A stretch of 64,000 bases of DNA from Streptomyces sp. NBC_01431 (GTDB taxonomy: Bacteria > Actinomycetota > Actinomycetes > Streptomycetales > Streptomycetaceae), in NCBI RefSeq assembly GCF_036231355.1, contig NZ_CP109496.1, positions 6,758,001 to 6,822,000 of the forward strand. Direction: 5' to 3'. A program made the translations under genes and the position numbers. Positions 1-7,888 of the stretch are shown piece after piece (position 1 is the stretch's first letter; each line of letters starts with the position of its first letter). The notes below the pieces were generated by a model. It saw only the letters and a list, made by a program, of their open reading frames with translations, was not told the origin of the DNA and made no database searches.

Positions 1-16
1 AATCTGTCCAGCGTGA
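1..16 (+). CDS. possible 3' end of an upstream gene (partial)
   Basis: The GTG start of the next gene at 13 forms the four-base overlap GTGA, so a frame ending in TGA at 14-16 would be translationally coupled to it. In that frame the last residues would be Ile-Cys-Pro-Ala. Only five codons are visible, so identity is unknown. If the downstream trio is a Wadjet-type condensin, the missing Toprim subunit (JetD) would be one candidate, but this is inference only. Confidence 0.3.
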
Positions 17-1539
17 CTTCGCCTGCCTCGACGGAACCCGTTCCGCCCCAGCTCAGCGCGGCGCCGCGCCCCGCACCGGGCCCGGCCGCCGACGAGGGGC
101 TCGCGCGGCGCCTGCGCGCGCTGGCGTGCACGGCGCCGCTGCACGACCTCGACGTGCGCAAGGCCAACCTCGCGGGCGAGTACTCGGTGTACGCCATGGC
201 CGAGGTGGCCCTCGCCTCCATCGACCTCGTCACGCTGAACATGGACTTCGACACCGGCGCCGACCACGAGCAGATCGTGGCCCGGCTCATCCCCCGCGTG
301 GCCGCCCAGGCACCGCACCGGCCCGCCGCCGAGCACGAGCGGGTGGCGCGCTGGGTCCTGGAGAACCTGATCAACGTGGGCAGCGTGGACCGGGGCTTCC
401 GCGCGGTGTACGGCACGTTCAACCCGGACGGCGTCTACGTCCGCAGGGACTACGACTTCAAACTGCTCGAAGAGGTCCCCGGCTACGGCGGCGCCGTCTA
501 CCTGCGCACCACCGACGAGGCGGTCAACGTCCTGGTGGGCGCCCTCGACACCGACGTCACCAGCGCCCAGATCGCCGCCGAGGTCAAGCTGGAAGTCCTG
601 ATCAACCGCGGCCGCCTCGCCGACGCCCAGCTCGCCGCCGAACAGGCCCGCTACCGCACCGTGCAGTACGCCGAGACGCTCCGGCGCACCCTGGAGGCGA
701 CCCGCCGCAACGTGCGCGCGGTCGACTGGCTCAACGCGGTGCCCGACATGATCGCCGAGGCCCTCGACCACGTCGCCGACCGGTACCGGCACGAGAACGC
801 GATCCTCACCAACATCCGCAAGGCCCGCGACGAGTCGGAGGAGCCCGAGCACAAGCGGCGCGCCGCCGAGCTCGTCGACATCGTCAAGGACTGCATCCGC
901 CGCCACACCCAGCTCCAGTCCCGCCTCCTGGAGGCCGGGCCGCTGTTCCGCGCCGAACAGGACCGCCAGGCCTTCGCCCGCCCGACCGCCCGCTGTGGCC
1001 TCGACCTGTACGGACAGCTGGTCGCCCCGGTGCTGCCGCTCCCGGTGGAACAGGCGATCCGCGTCACGGACGCCTTCTTCGCCCGCGGCACCGGCCTGCG
1101 CACCCCGGTGTCCGTACGCGTCGGCGACCTGGTGGACATACTGCTCACGCCGCCCCTGGAGCGTGAGCACCTCGGGGCGGAGATGCCCGAGCCCGACCTG
1201 ATCGCCACCCCCGACGACAGCCGCTTCAGCGACGAGCAGCTCGCCGCCGCCATGGAACTGCTCGACCTGGAGCACGACGCACCGCGCCGCCTGTCCGGCC
1301 TGCTCGCCGAAGCGCGCCGCCAGGATCCCGAACTGCCGTACCTGGTCGCCCTGTTGGCGGTCCACGCGGCCAGCCCACCGGTCGGCACGGCGTACCGCCA
1401 GGGCGAGGAGCGGCTGCTCTTCGCGGTGGACGACGGCACCCAGCTGGACGACCCCGAGTTCGGCGGCGCCGACCTGATCGTGGGCACGGCGCTGCTGGAC
1501 ACGGTGGGCATGGCGGCGGGCCGGACGGAGGCGGCGTGA
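13..1539 (+). CDS. MukF/MksF/JetA-like kleisin subunit of an SMC condensin
   Basis: A 508-residue protein with no signal peptide or membrane segment. The N-terminal ~190 residues look like a winged-helix dimerisation region. Residues ~190-310 are long amphipathic helices, as in the MukF neck, and the C-terminal third is again compact. It is first of three genes in one direction; the next encode a MukE-like protein and a 1535-residue SMC ATPase, which is the MukFEB/JetABC order. In such complexes this subunit bridges the two SMC heads. The start is GTG at 13, overlapping a probable upstream stop. Similarity was judged by architecture and context, not alignment, so the exact subfamily (MukF, MksF, JetA or TIGR02677) is open. 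Confidence 0.55.
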   Translation: MTSPASTEPVPPQLSAAPRPAPGPAADEGLARRLRALACTAPLHDLDVRKANLAGEYSVYAMAEVALASIDLVTLNMDFDTGADHEQIVARLIPRVAAQAPHRPAAEHERVARWVLENLINVGSVDRGFRAVYGTFNPDGVYVRRDYDFKLLEEVPGYGGAVYLRTTDEAVNVLVGALDTDVTSAQIAAEVKLEVLINRGRLADAQLAAEQARYRTVQYAETLRRTLEATRRNVRAVDWLNAVPDMIAEALDHVADRYRHENAILTNIRKARDESEEPEHKRRAAELVDIVKDCIRRHTQLQSRLLEAGPLFRAEQDRQAFARPTARCGLDLYGQLVAPVLPLPVEQAIRVTDAFFARGTGLRTPVSVRVGDLVDILLTPPLEREHLGAEMPEPDLIATPDDSRFSDEQLAAAMELLDLEHDAPRRLSGLLAEARRQDPELPYLVALLAVHAASPPVGTAYRQGEERLLFAVDDGTQLDDPEFGGADLIVGTALLDTVGMAAGRTEAA

Positions 1540-1609
1540 GTTCTTCCCCACCCGCCGCAGGCTCCCAGCACCCCGCAGCAGAGCACGTACGCACCAAGGA
1601 GACGACCCC

Positions 1610-2518
1610 GTGACCGACCACCACCCCGAGCCCGCGTTCGGCGACGACGCCGAGGCCCCGGCGCCCGCCGGGACGGGCACCGGCGGCGAAGGCCGGATCA
1701 CCCCCGCCGACGCCGCCGACGCCGCCCGGCTCGTCGCCTTCGGCCTCCAGCCCAAACTGCTGCCCGCGCGCGACGCCGAGTACGGCGAGCTGCTGCGCCG
1801 CCACCGCGAGGACCCCGCCTTCGCGCGCCTGGCCGACGCGGTCGCCGCGGGCCTGGGGCTGATCGTCCTGGAGGTGTCGCCCCGCGCCGGCATGGCCGTG
1901 ACGGCCGCCGAGGACTCGGTCTTCGCCGTCCGCATGGGCGACTACGCGCGCCGGGCCGCCGCCCCCGACTCCGCCGACCGCTTCCTGCACGGCCTGGCCC
2001 ATCTCGCCGTCGCCGCCATGGCGTTCCCGAGGCCCGAAGACCTCGCCGACGACGGCTACATCGGACGGATCACCGTCAACGGTGTGGACGCCTTCGTACG
2101 GCAGGCCTGTCGCCGCCTGGAGGAGCGCGCCGAGGAGACGGGCGAGAACACCGACCCCGAGAGCGGCGCCCCCGGCCTGGAGGCCGCCTGGCGGATCTAC
2201 GCCCGGCGCAGTTCCACCGGAGCCACCAAGGACGCGCGCCGGCTCGCCGGTTCGACCACCGGCATCGTCGCCAAGGCCGTCGCCTTCCTCACCGAATCCG
2301 GCTTCCTCCAGCGGACCGGCGACGACGCGGGCGGCGCCTACCGCACCACCGCCCGCTACCAGTTGCAGGTCCGCGACATGGCGGGCAGCGCCGCCATGGC
2401 CGAGCTGATCGAGCTCGGCGTGGTCACGGTCACCGACGGCAGTGCCACCCTGCTGCCGCCCCGCGACGCCGATGACCTGGAGCTGGCGGCCGACGCCGGA
2501 CTGCCCTTCCACTCCTGA
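1610..2518 (+). CDS. MukE/MksE/JetB-like winged-helix subunit of an SMC condensin
   Basis: A 302-residue soluble protein. Its N-terminal ~30 residues are acidic and disordered; the rest reads as tandem winged-helix domains with DNA-binding-like wings (around residues 45-150 and 190-290). MukE-type proteins dimerise and bind the kleisin. It starts at GTG 1610 behind an AAGGAG ribosome site 8 nt upstream and lies 70 bp after the kleisin-like gene and 48 bp before the SMC gene, so one transcript is likely. The assignment rests mainly on position between a kleisin-like and an SMC-like gene. It does not obviously resemble the TIGR02678 subfamily. Confidence 0.5.
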   Translation: MTDHHPEPAFGDDAEAPAPAGTGTGGEGRITPADAADAARLVAFGLQPKLLPARDAEYGELLRRHREDPAFARLADAVAAGLGLIVLEVSPRAGMAVTAAEDSVFAVRMGDYARRAAAPDSADRFLHGLAHLAVAAMAFPRPEDLADDGYIGRITVNGVDAFVRQACRRLEERAEETGENTDPESGAPGLEAAWRIYARRSSTGATKDARRLAGSTTGIVAKAVAFLTESGFLQRTGDDAGGAYRTTARYQLQVRDMAGSAAMAELIELGVVTVTDGSATLLPPRDADDLELAADAGLPFHS

Positions 2519-2566
2519 CGCCGCTTCCCGTTCCAGCCGCCCCCACCACCACGAGAGTCCGCCGAC

Positions 2567-5500
2567 ATGTACGAGCTGTCCCGGGTCCGCCTCTACTCCA
2601 TCGGGCCCGCCGGTGCGCGCTACGCCGACACCGTGCTTGACCTGCGGGGAGTCGGCGCGCGCGTGCCCAACCCGGCTCCCACGCAGGCCGAGTTCTTCGA
2701 GGACGAGCCGGTCGGCCCGCCGCGCCGCCCGGCACCCGCGGGCGTGCTCTTCCTGGAGAACGGCGGCGGCAAGTCCGTACTGCTCAAGCTGATCTTCTCG
2801 GTGATGCTGCCCGGCCACCGCAACACCCTGGGCGGCGCGAGCTCGGGTGTGCTGCGCAAGTTCCTGCTCGCCGACGACTGCGGCCACGTCGCCCTTGAGT
2901 GGCAGCACACCCTCACCGGCGAACTGGTCGTGGTCGGCAAGGTCAGCGAGTGGCGCGGGCGCCAAGTCTCCAACGACCCGCGGAAGTTCGCCGAGGCCTG
3001 GTACTCCTTCCGGCCCGGCCCCGGGCTCAGCCTGGACTCGCTGCCGGTCGCCGAGTCCAGCGCGATGCGGCCCACCACGGAAGGCGCCTCGGGCGCGCAG
3101 GGCCGCCGCCGCACCATGAAGGGCTTCCGCGACGCCATCACCGAGGCGACCAAGGCGTACCCGCACCTGGAGGTGTACTGGGAGGAGATCCACGACCGCT
3201 GGAACGAACACCTCGGCGACCTGGGCCTCGATCCCGAACTCTTCCGCTACCAGCGGGAGATGAACGCCGACGAGGGCGAGGCCGCCGGCCTCTTCGCGGT
3301 CAAGAAGGACTCCGACTTCACCGACCTGCTGCTTCGCGCGGTCACCGACACCCGCGACACCGACGGCCTCGCCGACCTGGTCAGCGGCTTCGGCAACAAG
3401 CTCGGCCGGCGCGCCGAACTCACCGCCGAACGCGACTTCACCGCCGGTTCGGTGGACCTCCTCGGCCGGATCGTCGACGCCGCCGAGACCCGGTCGCGGG
3501 CCCGCGACATCCACACCGCGGCCGAGCGCCGCACCCGCGTTCTCGCCCGCCGGCTCTCCGCGCGCGCCGCCGACGAACGCGGCCGCGCCGCCGACCTGGC
3601 CCAGCAGGTCACCGCCGCCGCCCACCACGTCACCCGCGCCGAGCAGGCGCGCGCCACCAGCTCCCTGATCGCCTCCGAACTCGCCTACCGGCACGCCTCG
3701 TTGGCGCTCGCCGTCGCCGAGAAGGCGGCCGCGGCGCAGCGCCGCGAACTCGCCGACGCCCGCACGCTGCACTCCGCCTGGCAGGCCGCCGAAGCGGTGC
3801 TGCGCCACCGCGCCGCCGCCGACCGTTCGGCGCGCGTCGCCGCCGCGATCCAGGAGGCCGAGCGGGATGCGGCCCCCGCGCTCGCCGCCCGCGCCCGAGC
3901 CGCCGCCGACCTCGTACGGGCCCTGCACACGGCCGCCGAGGACGGCGAGCGGGTCGCGGCCGAGGAAGAGGAGCGCTCCGCCGCCCTCCAGGAGGCGGGC
4001 GAGGCCGCCCACCGCGATGCCACGGCCGCCGCGACCGAGGCGCAGCGGGCCCGCAGCGAGGCCGGGCACCTGCGCCAGCGCCTGGCGGAGGTCGAGCAGG
4101 AGACCGCCGAGGCGGTACGTGCCGGATGGCTGGACGACAGCGCCCCGGATGCCGACCCCGCGCGGGCCGCGCTCGCCGCCAGCGATGCCGAGAAGACCGC
4201 GGTCGCCGCCTGGGACGCGGCCCGCGAAGCCGCCCGTACCGCTGCCGAGCGGGCCCGCGAGGCCGGCTCCGTCGAAGCCCGCGCCGAACTGGCCGCGGCC
4301 CGCGCCGAGGACGCCGCCCGCGCGGCCGAGAGCGCCCACGACGCCGAGCGCCGGGCCGCCGAATCCATCGCGGCGGACGACCGACTCGCCGAACTGCTCA
4401 GCCTGCCCGGGGCCCCGGCCGCGGTGCCCGGACCGCGCCGACCCGACGGCCAAGGCCCTCAAAGCCCGCTCACCGCTGCGGAGTTGGACCGCTGCGCCGA
4501 CGAGCTGCGAAGCCTCCTGGACCAAGGCATCGCCTCCGCCGAGCGCCAGCTCTTCGACCTGCGCACGGCCGCCGCCGACGACGCCCGCATCCTCGGCGCG
4601 CTCGGCGACGGCGGGCTCCTTCCGCCCAGCCCCGATGTGCTGGCCACCGTCGAATACCTCGGCGAGCACGGCATCCCCGCACTGCCCGGCTGGCGCTACC
4701 TCGCGCAGGCCGTGGCCCCCGCAGACCACGCCGCGGTGCTCGCGGCGCGCCCCGAACTCGTCGACGGCGTGGTCATCACCGACCCGGCCTCGCACACGCG
4801 GGCCCGTGAGGCGCTCGCCGGGGCCGCACTGCTGCCGCGCTCCGCCGTCGCCGTCGGCACCACGGCCGCGCTGCTCGCCCCCGTTCCGGCCGCCGACTCG
4901 GGCGCCGAGAGCGGGATCTTCCTCGTACCGCCGAACCCGGCCATGCACGACGAGCACGCGGCCGACGAGGAGCGCCAGACGCTGCGCGCCCGCGCCACCG
5001 CCCGCGACGAGGAGATCCGCTCGCTCGCCGCCCGGCTCGCCGGGGACCGTTCGCTGGCCGCGCGGATCGGATCCTGGCGCGCCGACTGCCCGCCCGGCAT
5101 GCTCGCCGAACTCGCCACCGCCGCCCACGTCGCCCGCGAGGCCGCCGGGCAAGCCGCCCAGGAGCTGACCGAGGCCCGCGCCGCACGGGCCGAGGCGGAC
5201 GAAGCCGCCGCCGACACCGCACGCGTACGCGACGAACGCCAGGAGGTCGCCCAGCGCGCCCGCCGCGCCGCCGACGCGCTCGCCGGACTCGCCTACCGGC
5301 TGCGCGAACGCGCCGGCTGGCAGGTCAAGCTCCGCGAACTCGCCGACGAGGCAGCCGAGTCGGAGGCCCGCGCCCAGACGCTCCTGGAGCGCGCCAAGGC
5401 CGCCGACGAGGACCGCCGCGCAGCCCAGCGGGCCGCCGACGACGCCCACCGCACGTCCCGCGCGCTGCGCGCCGAGCGTGCCGAGATCGCGGGCGCCCCC

Positions 5501-7174
5501 GAAAATCTGCCCGAGCCCGACGCCGACGCCCCGCGTGCCGCGCTGCCCGCCCTGCGCGAGGCCTACCGCGCCGCGTCGCAGCTGTACGAGAAGGTCGGCG
5601 TCGGCGCGGACCTGCGCGCCGAACAGGCCCGCGCCGAAAGCGACGAGAGCGCCGCCCTCGCCGAACTCGACCGCCTCACCAACAAGGTCCGCACCCGCGC
5701 CGCGACCCTCCTCGAAGGAACCGACGGCGCCGACGGGCCGTCCCGCCAGGCGGCCGCCGCCCGCGCCGAATCGCTCGTACAGATGCTGGAGACCCGGGCG
5801 TCCACGGCGAGCGAACAGCTCGGCCGACTGCGCGGCGAGGCCGAACGGCTGGCACCCGCCGACGGCGCCGCGCACACCGAGCTGCCCGAGGACCGGGTGC
5901 CCGCCGACGCCGAGCAGGCCCAGGCGCTGCTGCGCACCGCCACGGCCGAACTGGCCACCCGTACCGATGAGTTGGAGACCTCCCGCGCCGTCCATGCCGA
6001 GCTCCTGGGCGCCCACCGGGCCGCCGAGGACGCGGCGGGCGGCTTCGACGAGACGGCCGCGCTCCTGCGCGACCTGCTGCGGGACAACAGCCAGGGGCCG
6101 GAGGAAGCCGCCGCCCCCGAGCCGTACCCGGGCAGCCTGGAGGAGGCCCGCCAGTCCGCCGCCGAGGCCCGCCGCTCTCTGCGCGGTTGCTCCGGCGACC
6201 TCTCGGCCGCCGAGTCCGCCCTCCGCGAGGCGAGTGACATCCTGGTGCGCCACGCCAACGCCACCCGCTACGAGCAGGTCCGCACCCCCGCCCGCCAGCA
6301 GATCCGCGAACTGCCCGCGGCAGCCCTGCCCGAGCACGCCGCCGCCTGGGCCGCCGCGTTCGAACCCCGACTGCGCGTCCTGACCGACGAGCTGGCGCAA
6401 CTGGAGCGCAACCGCGACTCGATCGTCGACCGGCTGCGCGGTCTGGTGGAGTCGGCGCTCACCACGCTCCGCTCCGCCCAGCGGCTGTCCCAGCTGCCCG
6501 AGGGCCTCGGCGAGTGGTCCGGCCAGGAGTTCCTGCGGATCCGCTTCGAGGAGCCCGACCAGGCCACCCTCACCGAACGGCTCGGCGAGGTCATCGACGA
6601 AGCCACCCGCGCCGCCCTCAAGAAGAACTCCGATCTGCGCAGGGACGGCATGTCGCTGCTGCTGCGCGGAGTGCAGGCCGCGCTGGAACCGCGCGGTATC
6701 GCCGTCGAGATCCTCAAGCCGGACGCGGTGCTGCGCGCCGAGCGCGTACCCGTCGGGCAGATGGGCGACGTGTTCTCCGGCGGCCAGCTGCTCACCGCCG
6801 CGATCGCCCTCTACTGCACGATGGCGGCGCTGCGCAGCAACGACCGGGGCCGCGACAAGCACCGGCACGCCGGCACGCTCTTCCTCGACAACCCGATCGG
6901 CCGCGCCAACGCGACGTACCTCCTGGAGCTCCAGCGGGCCGTCTCCGACGCGCTCGGTGTTCAACTCCTCTACACCACCGGCCTGTTCGACACGACGGCG
7001 CTCGCCGAGTTCCCCCTCGTGATCCGGCTGCGCAACGACGCGGACCTGAGAGCGGGCCTGAAGTACATCAGCGTCGAGGAGCACCTGCGGCCGGGCCTTC
7101 CCCAGCAGGAGACCACGGGCGAGACCGTGCACGGCGAGATCACAGCGACGCGCATGTTCAAGAAACCGGCCTGA
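2567..7174 (+). CDS. MukB/MksB/JetC-like SMC ATPase
   Basis: A 1535-residue protein. Walker A is near the N-terminus (GVLFLENGGGKS, residues 59-70). Long Ala/Arg/Glu coiled coils span about residues 290-640 and 800-1200, separated by a globular hinge-like region. The ABC signature (VFSGGQ) lies near residue 1402 and Walker B (LFLDNP, Asp1441) follows. Two head halves joined by an antiparallel coiled coil is the SMC/MukB plan; MukB is of similar length (~1490). The usual catalytic Glu after the Walker B Asp is Asn here. The preceding genes look like kleisin and MukE partners. Known relatives extrude DNA loops, and Wadjet versions cut small circular plasmids using a fourth Toprim subunit, which is not downstream here. 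Confidence 0.75.
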   Translation: MYELSRVRLYSIGPAGARYADTVLDLRGVGARVPNPAPTQAEFFEDEPVGPPRRPAPAGVLFLENGGGKSVLLKLIFSVMLPGHRNTLGGASSGVLRKFLLADDCGHVALEWQHTLTGELVVVGKVSEWRGRQVSNDPRKFAEAWYSFRPGPGLSLDSLPVAESSAMRPTTEGASGAQGRRRTMKGFRDAITEATKAYPHLEVYWEEIHDRWNEHLGDLGLDPELFRYQREMNADEGEAAGLFAVKKDSDFTDLLLRAVTDTRDTDGLADLVSGFGNKLGRRAELTAERDFTAGSVDLLGRIVDAAETRSRARDIHTAAERRTRVLARRLSARAADERGRAADLAQQVTAAAHHVTRAEQARATSSLIASELAYRHASLALAVAEKAAAAQRRELADARTLHSAWQAAEAVLRHRAAADRSARVAAAIQEAERDAAPALAARARAAADLVRALHTAAEDGERVAAEEEERSAALQEAGEAAHRDATAAATEAQRARSEAGHLRQRLAEVEQETAEAVRAGWLDDSAPDADPARAALAASDAEKTAVAAWDAAREAARTAAERAREAGSVEARAELAAARAEDAARAAESAHDAERRAAESIAADDRLAELLSLPGAPAAVPGPRRPDGQGPQSPLTAAELDRCADELRSLLDQGIASAERQLFDLRTAAADDARILGALGDGGLLPPSPDVLATVEYLGEHGIPALPGWRYLAQAVAPADHAAVLAARPELVDGVVITDPASHTRAREALAGAALLPRSAVAVGTTAALLAPVPAADSGAESGIFLVPPNPAMHDEHAADEERQTLRARATARDEEIRSLAARLAGDRSLAARIGSWRADCPPGMLAELATAAHVAREAAGQAAQELTEARAARAEADEAAADTARVRDERQEVAQRARRAADALAGLAYRLRERAGWQVKLRELADEAAESEARAQTLLERAKAADEDRRAAQRAADDAHRTSRALRAERAEIAGAPENLPEPDADAPRAALPALREAYRAASQLYEKVGVGADLRAEQARAESDESAALAELDRLTNKVRTRAATLLEGTDGADGPSRQAAAARAESLVQMLETRASTASEQLGRLRGEAERLAPADGAAHTELPEDRVPADAEQAQALLRTATAELATRTDELETSRAVHAELLGAHRAAEDAAGGFDETAALLRDLLRDNSQGPEEAAAPEPYPGSLEEARQSAAEARRSLRGCSGDLSAAESALREASDILVRHANATRYEQVRTPARQQIRELPAAALPEHAAAWAAAFEPRLRVLTDELAQLERNRDSIVDRLRGLVESALTTLRSAQRLSQLPEGLGEWSGQEFLRIRFEEPDQATLTERLGEVIDEATRAALKKNSDLRRDGMSLLLRGVQAALEPRGIAVEILKPDAVLRAERVPVGQMGDVFSGGQLLTAAIALYCTMAALRSNDRGRDKHRHAGTLFLDNPIGRANATYLLELQRAVSDALGVQLLYTTGLFDTTALAEFPLVIRLRNDADLRAGLKYISVEEHLRPGLPQQETTGETVHGEITATRMFKKPA

Positions 7175-7207
7175 CCGGGCCGTTGTCAGTCGAACGGGCG
7201 CGGGGCC

Positions 7208-7612
7208 TCATACCTCGGAGAGGCGCTGGTCGCCGCCCCTCCCGCGCGGTATCCGGGCCCCCGCCCGCTCGGCCGCGCGGGCGGTCCGCCGGGACCGGCG
7301 CCGCTCCCTGCGCAGCCGCCGGGCCGTACTGCTGGGCATGGACACCACGCCGTTGCGCTGGTTCCACACCTGGCGGGTGACCCAGACGTCCAGGACTCCC
7401 CACGTGGCGAGGACCGTGCTGCCCACGCTGCTCATCACCATCGGGAAGGCCAGCCAGGAACCGGCGACGGTGCACAGGAACGCGACCATCGCCTGCATCA
7501 GAGTCGCCGCGACGATGATGACGGCGCGCACCGCCGCGGTACGGATCGGATCGGCCAGCCGCGGTCGCACCGCGGCCTCCTCCACCCACAACGGCTGCTG
7601 CTCAACGCTCAT
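7208..7612 (-). CDS. small membrane protein, unknown function
   Basis: A 134-residue protein with two hydrophobic segments (about residues 25-48 and 50-75) followed by a strongly basic Arg-rich cytoplasmic tail. The ATG at 7612 has a GGGGAGG ribosome site about 9 nt upstream; an in-frame TTG at 7630 would sit on that site and is unlikely. It converges on the SMC gene with 33 bp between stops and is divergent from the conservon kinase. I do not recognise a family. It resembles the small membrane proteins often found beside Streptomyces regulatory loci. Confidence 0.6.
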   Translation of the reverse strand: MSVEQQPLWVEEAAVRPRLADPIRTAAVRAVIIVAATLMQAMVAFLCTVAGSWLAFPMVMSSVGSTVLATWGVLDVWVTRQVWNQRNGVVSMPSSTARRLRRERRRSRRTARAAERAGARIPRGRGGDQRLSEV

Positions 7613-7702
7613 GCGTTCATACCTCCCCAACCGGAGACGAACCGAAGTCCCCCAAGATTCCCGGGATATGCCCGGAACGCAGAATTCCAGCCATCTGCCC
7701 CC

Positions 7703-7719
7703 GGCGTCGAAAAGACGCC
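7703..7719. repeat. inverted repeat in the divergent region before cvnA
   Basis: GGCGTC and GACGCC arms with a GAAAA loop form a perfect 6-bp stem. The site is in the 276-bp gap between the small membrane protein gene and cvnA, about 170 bp before the cvnA start. It could be an operator or a short hairpin. I found no convincing -35/-10 pair nearby. Confidence 0.35.
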
Positions 7720-7888
7720 ATGACGGGTGTCCCCGGCCACAGTCGCGGTTGTCATCTCCCGGAATACCAGGACAACTCGTGATCGCCGCTCGGAAGGGCG
7801 GCCGAAAATCGCCCGGACGCGCCTTCGAGTTGTCTCTGTGTCAGTAGTAGGCTCACGCCGTTTGCTGACGGTTGATCTGGGGGAGGCC

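Noticed and set aside
1226..7132. Very long minus-strand open frame (about 1968 codons) antisense to the SMC gene
   Set aside because: It is a mirror of the GC-rich third positions of the plus-strand gene. Its translation is Gly/Ala/Arg-rich with no domain, and it spans three separate real genes.
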